This document shows, in pieces, positions 1 through 8,001 of a DNA stretch of 44,681 bases. This DNA comes from an uncultured Chitinophagaceae bacterium (GTDB lineage Bacteria > Bacteroidota > Bacteroidia > Chitinophagales > Chitinophagaceae): positions 1 to 44,681 of the forward strand of contig CALESY010000004.1 of the NCBI GenBank assembly GCA_937919945.1, in the 5' to 3' direction. The first letter of the stretch is position 1; each line of letters starts with the position of its first letter. A model generated the notes under the pieces. It was not told where the DNA came from and did not search any database. It saw only the letters and a program-made list of their open reading frames with translations. The position numbers were made by a program, and so were the translations under genes.

Positions 1-1216
1 TGTTATTTGAACCAGTTGCTTGCCTTATTTCAATTATTGCCGGTAATGTAATTTTTGTTTTTTCCATTGACGCCAGATTACCAGACCAAGTATGCGTATA
101 TTTTGGACCTCCGTCTACTCCATATTCAATCTTCATGCTGGTTATAGCATTAGCACCAGTATTCATTACTTCTATAATTGGTGCTCCGCCACATGCATTT
201 TCACGAAAATGAGTTTCATGATTAGAAGGTGCAATAATATCTTCCAGCGATGCATCTCTGGTTCTGTTATAAGCGCCATAGTAAAAAACAGCTCCGTAAA
301 CACCAAAGCCTGCACCCCCATTAGGGCTTGTGTAAGGTTCAAAATCTACATCTATGTCAAAATTGCTGCTGCTGGTAACACCGTTCAGTTTGTGGGTATT
401 ATGGAAAACTATATCTCCGGGACACCAGTTACCACGGTCATATATCCATGTACCTGATTGTGGATACATATGGTTTTTACCACAGTTATCGCGCCACATA
501 TCTTTTTGGTCTATTTGGCTTCCATTGAGCTTAACCTGATAGTATTTTTTACAAAATTCAGAGCAGTAATTTTGGTCTGACCCATGCCCGGATACAATAA
601 ATTTCATCTCAGCAAACTGGGTGTTATTAGGGGCTGTAAGAGATTTTTGTGTTACAGCATTGTCGATAGGCGATGCCCCCCCATAATTAAAATACCCATT
701 CCAAAGGCTGTTTATACCCAATACATTTCTGGCAGGTGTACCCTCAACAAATGCAAACTTAACATTAGCTGTAAAACCCCATGAGTAGCCAGAATAATTA
801 ATACGGACAGTGGCACTATCCTTCAACAATGTATAATAATCAGTTATGTCGAATATATAACGTTGCTTCCATGTCCATGGGGTACGAGGAGAACCTGCAT
901 TGGCGTACGGTGTAATATATCGCCCTAATTCTACCGTATCTCCTGTTTTTGTCAATAAATAAGTATTTACTGTGTAGTCCCAGTCTCCACAGTATTGCGG
1001 GCTGCCTGGGCATTGGTATTTACCTAGCGTCCATATCATATATACTCGACGATAGCTAAGAGTACCATCAGGGAACTTTACCATCGTATCATGTGCCCCA
1101 TAATGATCAAGCCATATATCGCTGTGCGCCTGCACCCAGGTGGTATCCCCATTAGCGGCCTTAGCACCCGTAAGTGCTATAATAGTAAACAAAGCAAGCA
1201 GTAAGAATTTCTTCAT
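1..1216 (-). CDS. Secreted PNGase F-like protein, N-terminal part (runs off left edge)
   Basis: I read 405 uninterrupted codons on the minus strand from ATG at 1216; the C-terminus lies outside the window. Residues 1-20 form a signal peptide (MKKFLLLALFTIIALTGAKA). The rest follows peptide-N-glycosidase F of Elizabethkingia as I remember it: CGDWDY near residue 60 matches CDEWDR (which carries catalytic Asp60), ELGRYITPY matches EIGRFITPY, SGHGSDQNYCSEFC matches the segment with Glu206, and DRGNWCPG matches DRAGWCPG. The region around Glu118 (INYSGYSWG here) has no clear Glu. The family removes N-glycans from glycoproteins outside the cytoplasm; here only the fold and two of three key acids are supported, so activity is inferred. 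The missing C-terminus probably carries further domains and possibly a T9SS signal. It is divergent from der with 118 bp between. Confidence 0.8.
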   Translation of the reverse strand, partial: MKKFLLLALFTIIALTGAKAANGDTTWVQAHSDIWLDHYGAHDTMVKFPDGTLSYRRVYMIWTLGKYQCPGSPQYCGDWDYTVNTYLLTKTGDTVELGRYITPYANAGSPRTPWTWKQRYIFDITDYYTLLKDSATVRINYSGYSWGFTANVKFAFVEGTPARNVLGINSLWNGYFNYGGASPIDNAVTQKSLTAPNNTQFAEMKFIVSGHGSDQNYCSEFCKKYYQVKLNGSQIDQKDMWRDNCGKNHMYPQSGTWIYDRGNWCPGDIVFHNTHKLNGVTSSSNFDIDVDFEPYTSPNGGAGFGVYGAVFYYGAYNRTRDASLEDIIAPSNHETHFRENACGGAPIIEVMNTGANAITSMKIEYGVDGGPKYTHTWSGNLASMEKTKITLPAIIEIRQATGSNN

Positions 1217-1309
1217 GTTTATGTAAATATTAAACGAAGATTAAAAATACACATTATTTGCGTGTAGTTATTATTTGTCATCAAATACGTATAGCTGCTA
1301 TTATAATAG

Positions 1310-1317
1310 TATCTTTG
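1310..1317 (+). promoter_or_regulatory. Putative -7 box (TATCTTTG) for der
   Basis: TATCTTTG matches the Bacteroidota -7 consensus TAnnTTTG and lies 17 bp before the der ATG. No TTTG is found at the expected 19-21 bp upstream, so this is a half match. Confidence 0.45.
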
Positions 1318-1334
1318 CCGGCTAATTTCAAGAT

Positions 1335-2681
1335 ATGCCCGGATTTACGGTAGCGATAGTAGGAAGGCCCAATGTTGGTAAATCAACCTTGTTCAACAGG
1401 TTGCTGGAACAGCGTAAGGCAATAGTAGATGATATTAGCGGCGTAACTCGCGACCGCCAATATGGTGTTGCCGATTGGAATGGAAAAACCTTTAATGTAA
1501 TAGACACAGGTGGGTTTGTAGCAAAATCGGACGATATATTTGAAAAAGAAATACGTAAACAGGTACAAATAGCAGTTGACGAGGCCAACCTGTTGCTGTT
1601 TGTATGTGATACTGTTACCGGCATTACCGACCAAGACGAGGACATGGCTAACATACTCCGCCGTTCTTCTAAGCCTGTATTACTTGTGGTGAATAAGGTT
1701 GACAATGCAGAGCGTTCTTTACTTGCTACAGAGTTTTACTCATTAGGCTTCGACAAAACATTTTTTGTATCTTCTATTTCGGGTAGCGGTAGTGGCGAAT
1801 TGCTGGACGAAATAACATCGCACATACCAGAGCAGGAAAAGAAGCAGATTGAGTATGATGAAGATGGCAATGAAATAACCTACGAGGAAACGACTATACC
1901 AAAGTTTGCCATTATAGGTCAGCCAAATGCTGGTAAATCTACCCTGCTGAATGCGTTGGTAGGCGAAGAGCGTACTATCGTATCGGATATACCCGGCACT
2001 ACCCGCGACACCATACATACACATTACAACCAGTTTGGTAAAGAGTTTGTGCTGATAGACACAGCGGGGCTGCGTAAAAAGAAGAACGTACACGAAGACT
2101 TAGAGTTTTACTCCGTAATACGTGCCATACGCGCTATGGACGAAGCCGATGTGTGCCTGCTGCTGATAGATGCCGAACAAGGCATGACGGCGCAGGATGT
2201 CAACATTTTCAGCCTGGCGACAAGAAAAGGTAAAGGTGTGGTGATATTGGTCAACAAATGGGACTTGGCAGAAAAAGAAACCAACACAGCCCGCGATTAC
2301 GAGAAAGTGGTAAAACAAAAAATAGCCCCTTTCAGTGATGTGCCGGTAATATTCGTTTCTGCCAAAGACAAGAAGCGCATTTTTCAGGCTATGGAGAAAG
2401 CCATTGAAGTATATGAAAACAAGCAGCGCCGTATCAGTACTTCAAAGTTGAATGAAACGATGTTGCAAGAAATAAAACACTACCCACCACCCATGTCTCG
2501 TGGCAATAACGTAAGCATCAAATTTGTGCAGCAACTGCCGACTGCCGTACCATCATTCGCTTTCTTTGCTAATAATCCCGACTCTATTAAAGACTCTTAC
2601 AGAAACTTTCTTGAGAATAAACTACGCAGTCATTACAATTTCAATGGTGTACCCATCCGTATATTCTTCCGTAAAAAATAG
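1335..2681 (+). CDS. der: Ribosome biogenesis GTPase Der (EngA)
   Basis: This is a 448-residue tandem GTPase needed for late assembly of the 50S ribosomal subunit. The first G domain has the P-loop GRPNVGKS (residues 10-17), DTGG and NKVD (120-123). The second has GQPNAGKS (195-202), DTAG and NKWD (307-310). A KH-like C-terminal domain follows from about residue 360. Length and order are normal for the family. The linker between the G domains is acidic (residues about 165-187). The ATG at 1335 directly begins the conserved MPGFTVAIVG. It starts a probable two-gene unit with rimO, whose GTG lies 10 bp after the der stop. All motifs are intact, so function is well supported. Confidence 0.97.
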   Translation: MPGFTVAIVGRPNVGKSTLFNRLLEQRKAIVDDISGVTRDRQYGVADWNGKTFNVIDTGGFVAKSDDIFEKEIRKQVQIAVDEANLLLFVCDTVTGITDQDEDMANILRRSSKPVLLVVNKVDNAERSLLATEFYSLGFDKTFFVSSISGSGSGELLDEITSHIPEQEKKQIEYDEDGNEITYEETTIPKFAIIGQPNAGKSTLLNALVGEERTIVSDIPGTTRDTIHTHYNQFGKEFVLIDTAGLRKKKNVHEDLEFYSVIRAIRAMDEADVCLLLIDAEQGMTAQDVNIFSLATRKGKGVVILVNKWDLAEKETNTARDYEKVVKQKIAPFSDVPVIFVSAKDKKRIFQAMEKAIEVYENKQRRISTSKLNETMLQEIKHYPPPMSRGNNVSIKFVQQLPTAVPSFAFFANNPDSIKDSYRNFLENKLRSHYNFNGVPIRIFFRKK

Positions 2682-2691
2682 TGTTTGAATA

Positions 2692-4002
2692 GTGAAAACG
2701 AAAAAGCTACATAAGGACAAAGTAAACATCATAACGCTTGGATGCTCTAAGAATATGGTGGATAGTGAAGTGTTAAGTGGCCAACTGAATGCCAACGGAA
2801 TAAAAGTAGCCCATGAAAGCACTAAACAAGACCATAACATTGTTGTGGTAAACACTTGTGGCTTTATAGACAAAGCAAAAGAAGAAAGCGTAAACACGAT
2901 ACTGGAGCAGGTAGAGCTGAAGAAAGAAGGCAAGCTGGACAAAGTATATATTACAGGCTGTCTGAGCGAACGCTATCGCAACGACCTGATGAACGAAATA
3001 CCCGAAGTGGATGCATGGTTCGGGACGATGGAGTTGCCATTGATACTTAAACAGTTTGACGCGGACTATAAAAGTGAACTGGTTGGTGAGCGATTGCTAA
3101 GTACCCCTAAACACTATGCCTACCTGAAAATATCTGAGGGGTGTAACCGTACCTGTGCATTTTGTGCCATACCACTAATGCGTGGCGGCCATATTTCGAA
3201 AACCATAGAAGAAGTAGTAGCTGAGGCGAAGAAGCTGGTTTCGATGGGTGTAAAGGAAGTGATGCTGATAGCACAAGAGCTTACCTACTACGGGCTGGAT
3301 ATATACAAGAAACGTGCGTTGGGCGAATTGCTGAAGCACCTGTCTGACGTACAAGGCTTGCATTGGATAAGATTGCACTATGCTTACCCATCCAAGTTTC
3401 CGCTGGATATACTGGATGTGATGTACGAGCGGGATAATATCTGCAATTATCTGGATATGCCGCTACAGCATATATCGAACAATATGCTGAAAGCCATGAA
3501 ACGCCAGATGGAAACCCAAGAGATATATGACCTTGTAGCTGCCATCCGCGAAAAAGTGCCTGGCATATGCTTGCGTAGTACCCTGATTGCAGGCTTCCCC
3601 GGCGAAACAAGGGATGATGTAGAACAATTGAAACAGTTTTTGGAAGAGGTGCGACTAGATCGTGTTGGTATCTTCACCTATTCTCATGAAGAGAATACCA
3701 GCGCATACGAATTGAAAGACAATATACCTGCCGCTGAAAAAGAAGCTCGCGCACAAGAGATAATGGAAGTTCAGCAAGAAATATCTTTTGAGAAGAACCA
3801 AGAGAAAGTAGGCAAGGAATACAAAGTGATAGTTGATAAAAAAGAAGCAGGGCGTTATTTGGGGCGTACGGAATTTGACAGTGTAGAGGTGGACAATGAA
3901 GTCATCATCAACACCAAGAAAGCGCTACCCATTGGCGATTTTGTACATGTGCGCATCACCAAAGCATACGATTACGACCTTGAGGGTGAAGTAATCAGTT
4001 AA
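2692..4002 (+). CDS. rimO: Ribosomal protein S12 methylthiotransferase RimO
   Basis: This radical-SAM enzyme adds a methylthio group to a conserved aspartate of ribosomal protein S12. It has 436 residues. The N-terminal cluster-binding domain has Cys18 (LGCSKN), Cys56 (NTCGFID) and Cys90 (TGC). The radical SAM motif CNRTCAFC supplies Cys151, Cys155 and Cys158. A TRAM domain lies at the C-terminus (from about residue 370). The LGCSKNMVDSE motif separates RimO from MiaB. The start is GTG at 2692; no in-frame ATG would keep the N-terminus. It follows der by 10 bp, so both are probably on one transcript, linking two ribosome maturation functions. Its last 8 bp overlap the 3' end of the convergent dprA. 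Confidence 0.95.
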   Translation: MKTKKLHKDKVNIITLGCSKNMVDSEVLSGQLNANGIKVAHESTKQDHNIVVVNTCGFIDKAKEESVNTILEQVELKKEGKLDKVYITGCLSERYRNDLMNEIPEVDAWFGTMELPLILKQFDADYKSELVGERLLSTPKHYAYLKISEGCNRTCAFCAIPLMRGGHISKTIEEVVAEAKKLVSMGVKEVMLIAQELTYYGLDIYKKRALGELLKHLSDVQGLHWIRLHYAYPSKFPLDILDVMYERDNICNYLDMPLQHISNNMLKAMKRQMETQEIYDLVAAIREKVPGICLRSTLIAGFPGETRDDVEQLKQFLEEVRLDRVGIFTYSHEENTSAYELKDNIPAAEKEARAQEIMEVQQEISFEKNQEKVGKEYKVIVDKKEAGRYLGRTEFDSVEVDNEVIINTKKALPIGDFVHVRITKAYDYDLEGEVIS

Positions 4003-5098
4003 TCCTGTACATTTTACCCGGCAATGCTTTTATCAACCCTTGCATTTCTAGTGTCAGTAGTGTAGCTGCTAATTGAGAATTATGCAGCCCTGAATGGTTT
4101 AAGAGTTCGTCAGCATGCAGCATATCTTTTGTTTGCAATAAGTCTATCAGTATTTGTTCTTCTGTTGTTAGTGCCAGCAATAGTTTTTTCTGCATGGGTT
4201 TGAAAGCTTGTGGTTTGCCCCAGTTCATCAGTTCCAGCAAATCATCTGTTTTGGTTATCATGGCTGCTACGTTGGTGCGTATCAATTCGTTGCAGCCACT
4301 ACTTCGCTTATCACTTACACGCCCTGGAAATGCAGCCACTTCGCGGTTGTAGCTACTTGCCAACCGGGCAGTTATCAATGCGCCACCTTTTATATCACTT
4401 TCCACCACTATAGTTACATCACTCATACCGGCTACTATCCTGTTCCGCATCGGGAAGTTGTCTTTCATTGCTAACGTACCCGATGGATATTCAGAGAGTA
4501 CTGCCCCACCCTTTTCACATATTTCTTTTGCCAAACCTCTATTGCCTGCAGGATACATTTTATCGTGTCCATGGCCCAAAACACCTACAGTAGGCACTCC
4601 CAACTTCACACATTGCTTGTGTGCTACGGTATCTATACCGTCTGCTAACCCGCTAGCTACAAGCACGCCTTCTATATCAGCAAGCCCCTGCACTAGGTCT
4701 TCAGTCAGCTTTATGCCATACTCAGTCAGTTTTCTTGTACCAACAATGGCTACTATTTTTCGAGCTTGCAGATTGGCATTGCCTTTAACGTATAGTAGCA
4801 GTGGTGAGTCAATGCAAGCTTTTAGTCTTTCTGGGTAGTTATCATTATACAGCCACAATGGTGTAATACCGTTCTCTGCCATATATGTTAATTCATCCTC
4901 CGCGCGCGCCAATACTTCAAGATCTTTAAAAGCTTTTGCTTTTATTTCTCCCATGCCGTCAATCAGCTTCAATTGTTTGACTGGTGCGTTGAAAACAGCC
5001 TCTGCATCGCCGTATTGTTCCAACAAAGCTCTGCCAGTTTTAGGGCCTACATGCTTCACAAATGTTAAAGCCAGTCTGTATATCCATTCTTTCTTCAT
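3995..5098 (-). CDS. dprA: DNA-processing protein DprA
   Basis: DprA binds incoming single-stranded DNA and loads RecA during natural transformation. The 367-residue protein has a helix-hairpin-helix-like N-terminus (VGPKTGRALLEQYG, residues 17-30). The Rossmann-like core includes AIVGTRKLTEYG (117-128), VGVLGHGHDKMYPAGN (171-186) and LSEYPSG...NFPMRNRIVAG (201-224). A winged-helix C-terminal domain covers about 305-367. Length is normal for the long form of the family. It is convergent with rimO (8-bp overlap) and divergent from a lipoprotein gene. No other competence gene lies nearby, so its presence alone does not prove the cell is transformable. Confidence 0.95.
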   Translation of the reverse strand: MKKEWIYRLALTFVKHVGPKTGRALLEQYGDAEAVFNAPVKQLKLIDGMGEIKAKAFKDLEVLARAEDELTYMAENGITPLWLYNDNYPERLKACIDSPLLLYVKGNANLQARKIVAIVGTRKLTEYGIKLTEDLVQGLADIEGVLVASGLADGIDTVAHKQCVKLGVPTVGVLGHGHDKMYPAGNRGLAKEICEKGGAVLSEYPSGTLAMKDNFPMRNRIVAGMSDVTIVVESDIKGGALITARLASSYNREVAAFPGRVSDKRSSGCNELIRTNVAAMITKTDDLLELMNWGKPQAFKPMQKKLLLALTTEEQILIDLLQTKDMLHADELLNHSGLHNSQLAATLLTLEMQGLIKALPGKMYRIN

Positions 5099-5152
5099 GG
5101 TAATGGCAGCAAATTTGTACTAAAATAAAAAAGCTACTAAAATACGAACACT

Positions 5153-5160
5153 TATCTTTG
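5153..5160 (+). promoter_or_regulatory. Putative -7 box (TATCTTTG) for the lipoprotein gene
   Basis: The eight bases are identical to those before der and match TAnnTTTG. They lie 19 bp before the ATG at 5180. No TTTG sits at the usual spacing upstream. Confidence 0.45.
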
Positions 5161-5179
5161 ACGACGTAAAATAAATAAA

Positions 5180-5656
5180 ATGAAGAAATACATTTCGGTA
5201 ATAACTGCTATAGTATTAATAGCACTGACAGCCTGTGCACAAAAAAAATCTACAAAAGCTTCTTCTATCACTTACCTGAAAATGGAGCGCACTGCCTGCT
5301 TTGGCCGTTGTCCTGCCTATATGGTTGAGGTGTACAAAAACGGGCTTGTACGCTATACTGGCCGCCAATTTACAGAATATACGGGCGTATATGAATACAA
5401 TATTGGCAGCAAAAAAGCACAAAGCTTATTTAAACAGTTTGCAGAAAAACGTGTAGACACATGCAAAGAAGTTTATGATAATAATATACCCGACCTTCCT
5501 GGTTTGAATTATGGCATTACCATTAATGGTAAGACTAAAGAAATTATGAACGCACCTTTCGGGCCTAAATTTTTACAGCTATTAAGTGGCGAAGTTGATA
5601 AAGTAGCTAAACCGGGAGTTGGTTGGAAAAAAGTAGCAGATTTGACTACACAATAA
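5180..5656 (+). CDS. Small lipoprotein with a DUF6438-like domain
   Basis: The 158-residue protein starts with a lipoprotein signal: a hydrophobic stretch ends in the lipobox LTAC, with Cys19 as the predicted lipidation site. The mature part contains YLKMERTACFGRCPAYMVEVYKNG, in two pieces ERTACFGRCP and YMVEVYKNG, which I recognise as the start of the DUF6438 family, common in Bacteroidota. Two cysteines in CFGRC could form a disulfide. The family has no known function that I can name. It is likely anchored in the outer or inner membrane facing the periplasm. It has its own -7-like box and a strong terminator downstream, so it is probably transcribed alone. Confidence 0.85.
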   Translation: MKKYISVITAIVLIALTACAQKKSTKASSITYLKMERTACFGRCPAYMVEVYKNGLVRYTGRQFTEYTGVYEYNIGSKKAQSLFKQFAEKRVDTCKEVYDNNIPDLPGLNYGITINGKTKEIMNAPFGPKFLQLLSGEVDKVAKPGVGWKKVADLTTQ

Positions 5657-5674
5657 TGTATCTATGTATAGATT

Positions 5675-5701
5675 AAAAAGGAGGCAAATGGCCTCCTTTT
5701 T
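5675..5701. terminator. Bidirectional hairpin terminator between lipoprotein and prolyl oligopeptidase genes
   Basis: The arms AAAAAGGAGGC (5675-5685) and GCCTCCTTTTT (5691-5701) pair perfectly around a 5-base loop. T-runs follow in both directions, so it can end the rightward lipoprotein transcript and the leftward peptidase transcript. Confidence 0.85.
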
Positions 5702-5721
5702 TGTTTTGTCGCATAATCAAA

Positions 5722-7881
5722 TCATTTACCAGTATAAGTAAGTCCCATATTGTATAACATGAATGCCCACTTATCTGCGTGTTCTTGTATTATCATAGCA
5801 GTTGGTTTTCCTGCACCATGCCCCGCATTGGTTTCTATACGTATCAGCATAGGGTTGGCAGTTGTTTCGCGCTGTACGGCTTGCATGGCTGCTGCAAACT
5901 TGAAAGAATGTGCAGGCACTACCCTGTCATCATGGTCGGCAGTCATTATCATTGTGGCAGGGTATGCAGTACCTTGTTTGGCATTATGTACCGGAGAATA
6001 TTTAAGCAAATATTGAAACATCTCTTTGCTATCATCAGCCGTACCGTAATCATAAGCCCAACCTGCACCTGCTGTAAATTTGTGATAGCGCAACATATCC
6101 AACACACCAACAGCAGGGAAAGCAACCGTATATAAATCAGGACGCTGAGTGATACATGCTCCTACCAGCAAACCACCATTGCTACCACCTGAAATAGCCA
6201 AGTGATATTTATCTGTATATTTTTCAGCTATCAGGTATTCGGCTGCAGCAATAAAATCGTCAAACACATTTTGCTTCCTCATTTTAGTACCTGCATTATG
6301 CCATTCGTCGCCATACTCGCCACCACCACGTAAGTTAGCAACAGCATATACGCCACCATTCTCCATAAATACGAGATTACTGATGCTGAAAGACGGCGTT
6401 AAGCTGACGTTGAAACCACCGTAACCATATAGCATGGTAGCGTTTTTACTATTCTTTTGCATACCCTTTTTATAGGTAATAATCATAGGTACTTTCGTGC
6501 CGTCTTTTGATGTGTAAAATACCTGCTTGCTCTCATATAAGTTAGGGTCAAACTTTACATTCGGCTTTTTATAAATGACTGATTTACCTGTAGCCATATC
6601 ATATTTGAATATGGTCGATGGATATATGTAGGACGTGTAGCTATAGTATACGTCTTTGTCCACCCGCTTACCACCGAAACCGCCTGCTGTTCCCAGGCCA
6701 GGTAATTGTATAGAACGCTCTTGTTTGCCGCTCAAGTCGTATTGATACACTTGTGACACTGCGTCTTTCAGGTATTGAGCAAATAACTTGCCACCACAAG
6801 TACTAACTGACAACGGGAATTTCGTTTCGGGAATAAGTTCTTTCCAATTGGCTGGTGCAGGGTTCGATGCATCTGTTACTACCAGCTTTCTGTTGGGCGC
6901 ACCTTGATTGGTTAATATGTATAGTTTGCCATTCTCTGCAAATACAACATCCTGCTCATTATCAAAACCTGTTACTATAGGGCGTATGGGAGCATTGTCA
7001 GTACTTAGGTCTTTGATGTACAATTCATTGCCGTAGGTAGCGTTAGCTGCTGATATTATGAGGTATTGCTGATCTTCAGTAACACCAGCGCTTACATAGC
7101 GGCGCGGCTGCGCTTCTCCACCAAACACCAATACGTCTGCCGACTGTTTTGTACCCATTTTGTGATAGTACAATTTGTGCATTTGTGTCATACCGGATAG
7201 GGCACTACCCTCCTTAGGCTTATCATAGCTGCTGTAGTAAAAACCATCATTACCCTTCCAAGACAAGCCACTGAATTTTACGTCATACAATGTATCACCT
7301 ATCTGCTTTTTAGTATTGGCATCCAGCACTATCACCTTGCGCCAGTCGCTGCCACCTTCAGATATCTGGAACGCGCAAAGCGAGCCATCTTTGCTAAACT
7401 CAATTCCAGCTAAGGATGTTGTACCTGTTTTAGAGAAATCATTAGGGTTCAGAAATACTTCAGGTGTTCCCGAACCTTTCTGGCGATATAATACAGACTG
7501 ATTCTGCAAGCCATCATTTTTATAGAAGTATGTATATCCACCTTCTTTAAAAGGAGCACTGAATTTTTCATAATTCCATAACTCTGTAAGTCTGCTTTTA
7601 ATCTTATCTCTAAAAGGTATATCTTTAAGGTATCCGTTGGTAACAGCATTTTGTCTTGTTACCCAATCTTTAGTTTCTTCACTCATATCATCTTCCAACC
7701 AACGGTACGGATCAACGACTACAGTTCCGAAAAAAGTATCAAGTACATTTTCTTTTTTTGTTTCCGGATAAGCATCTGCGCTTATGCCTGTAATTGCTCC
7801 TGTCATTACCATATTTGCACTCTGGGACGAAGCATCATGTGCCACGAAGCAACAAAATGCCATTAATAAAGCTTTTTTCAT
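5722..7881 (-). CDS. Secreted prolyl oligopeptidase family protein (S9A)
   Basis: S9A enzymes cut short peptides after proline. This 719-residue protein has a signal peptide (residues 1-20, ending ASSQ), the N-terminal segment typical of the family (DPYRWLEDDMSEET, 57-70), a seven-bladed propeller in the middle, and an alpha/beta-hydrolase domain at the C-terminus. The catalytic triad is visible: Ser567 in GGSNGG, Asp651 in ADHDDRVVP, and His688 in NAGHGAGKP. The signal peptide suggests a periplasmic role in peptide breakdown rather than the cytoplasmic role of the eukaryotic enzyme. No T9SS domain follows. It is transcribed alone toward the shared terminator at 5675-5701. Confidence 0.94.
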   Translation of the reverse strand: MKKALLMAFCCFVAHDASSQSANMVMTGAITGISADAYPETKKENVLDTFFGTVVVDPYRWLEDDMSEETKDWVTRQNAVTNGYLKDIPFRDKIKSRLTELWNYEKFSAPFKEGGYTYFYKNDGLQNQSVLYRQKGSGTPEVFLNPNDFSKTGTTSLAGIEFSKDGSLCAFQISEGGSDWRKVIVLDANTKKQIGDTLYDVKFSGLSWKGNDGFYYSSYDKPKEGSALSGMTQMHKLYYHKMGTKQSADVLVFGGEAQPRRYVSAGVTEDQQYLIISAANATYGNELYIKDLSTDNAPIRPIVTGFDNEQDVVFAENGKLYILTNQGAPNRKLVVTDASNPAPANWKELIPETKFPLSVSTCGGKLFAQYLKDAVSQVYQYDLSGKQERSIQLPGLGTAGGFGGKRVDKDVYYSYTSYIYPSTIFKYDMATGKSVIYKKPNVKFDPNLYESKQVFYTSKDGTKVPMIITYKKGMQKNSKNATMLYGYGGFNVSLTPSFSISNLVFMENGGVYAVANLRGGGEYGDEWHNAGTKMRKQNVFDDFIAAAEYLIAEKYTDKYHLAISGGSNGGLLVGACITQRPDLYTVAFPAVGVLDMLRYHKFTAGAGWAYDYGTADDSKEMFQYLLKYSPVHNAKQGTAYPATMIMTADHDDRVVPAHSFKFAAAMQAVQRETTANPMLIRIETNAGHGAGKPTAMIIQEHADKWAFMLYNMGLTYTGK

Positions 7882-8001
7882 ATTATTATTTTCGAAGAGC
7901 CTAAAATTAGTTAGTTTATACGAAATACATGTATACTTCAGAACTGTTGGAATTATTAACAGATTGTATTGCCTGCAACATAAGGAATTTGTAAAATATG
8001 G

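Noticed and set aside
676..682. Run of seven C in the PNGase F-like gene, a possible phase-variation or frameshift site
   Set aside because: The frame stays open on both sides and encodes a sensible Tyr-Gly-Gly-Ala; a run of seven in one gene without a broken copy is weak evidence for slippage.
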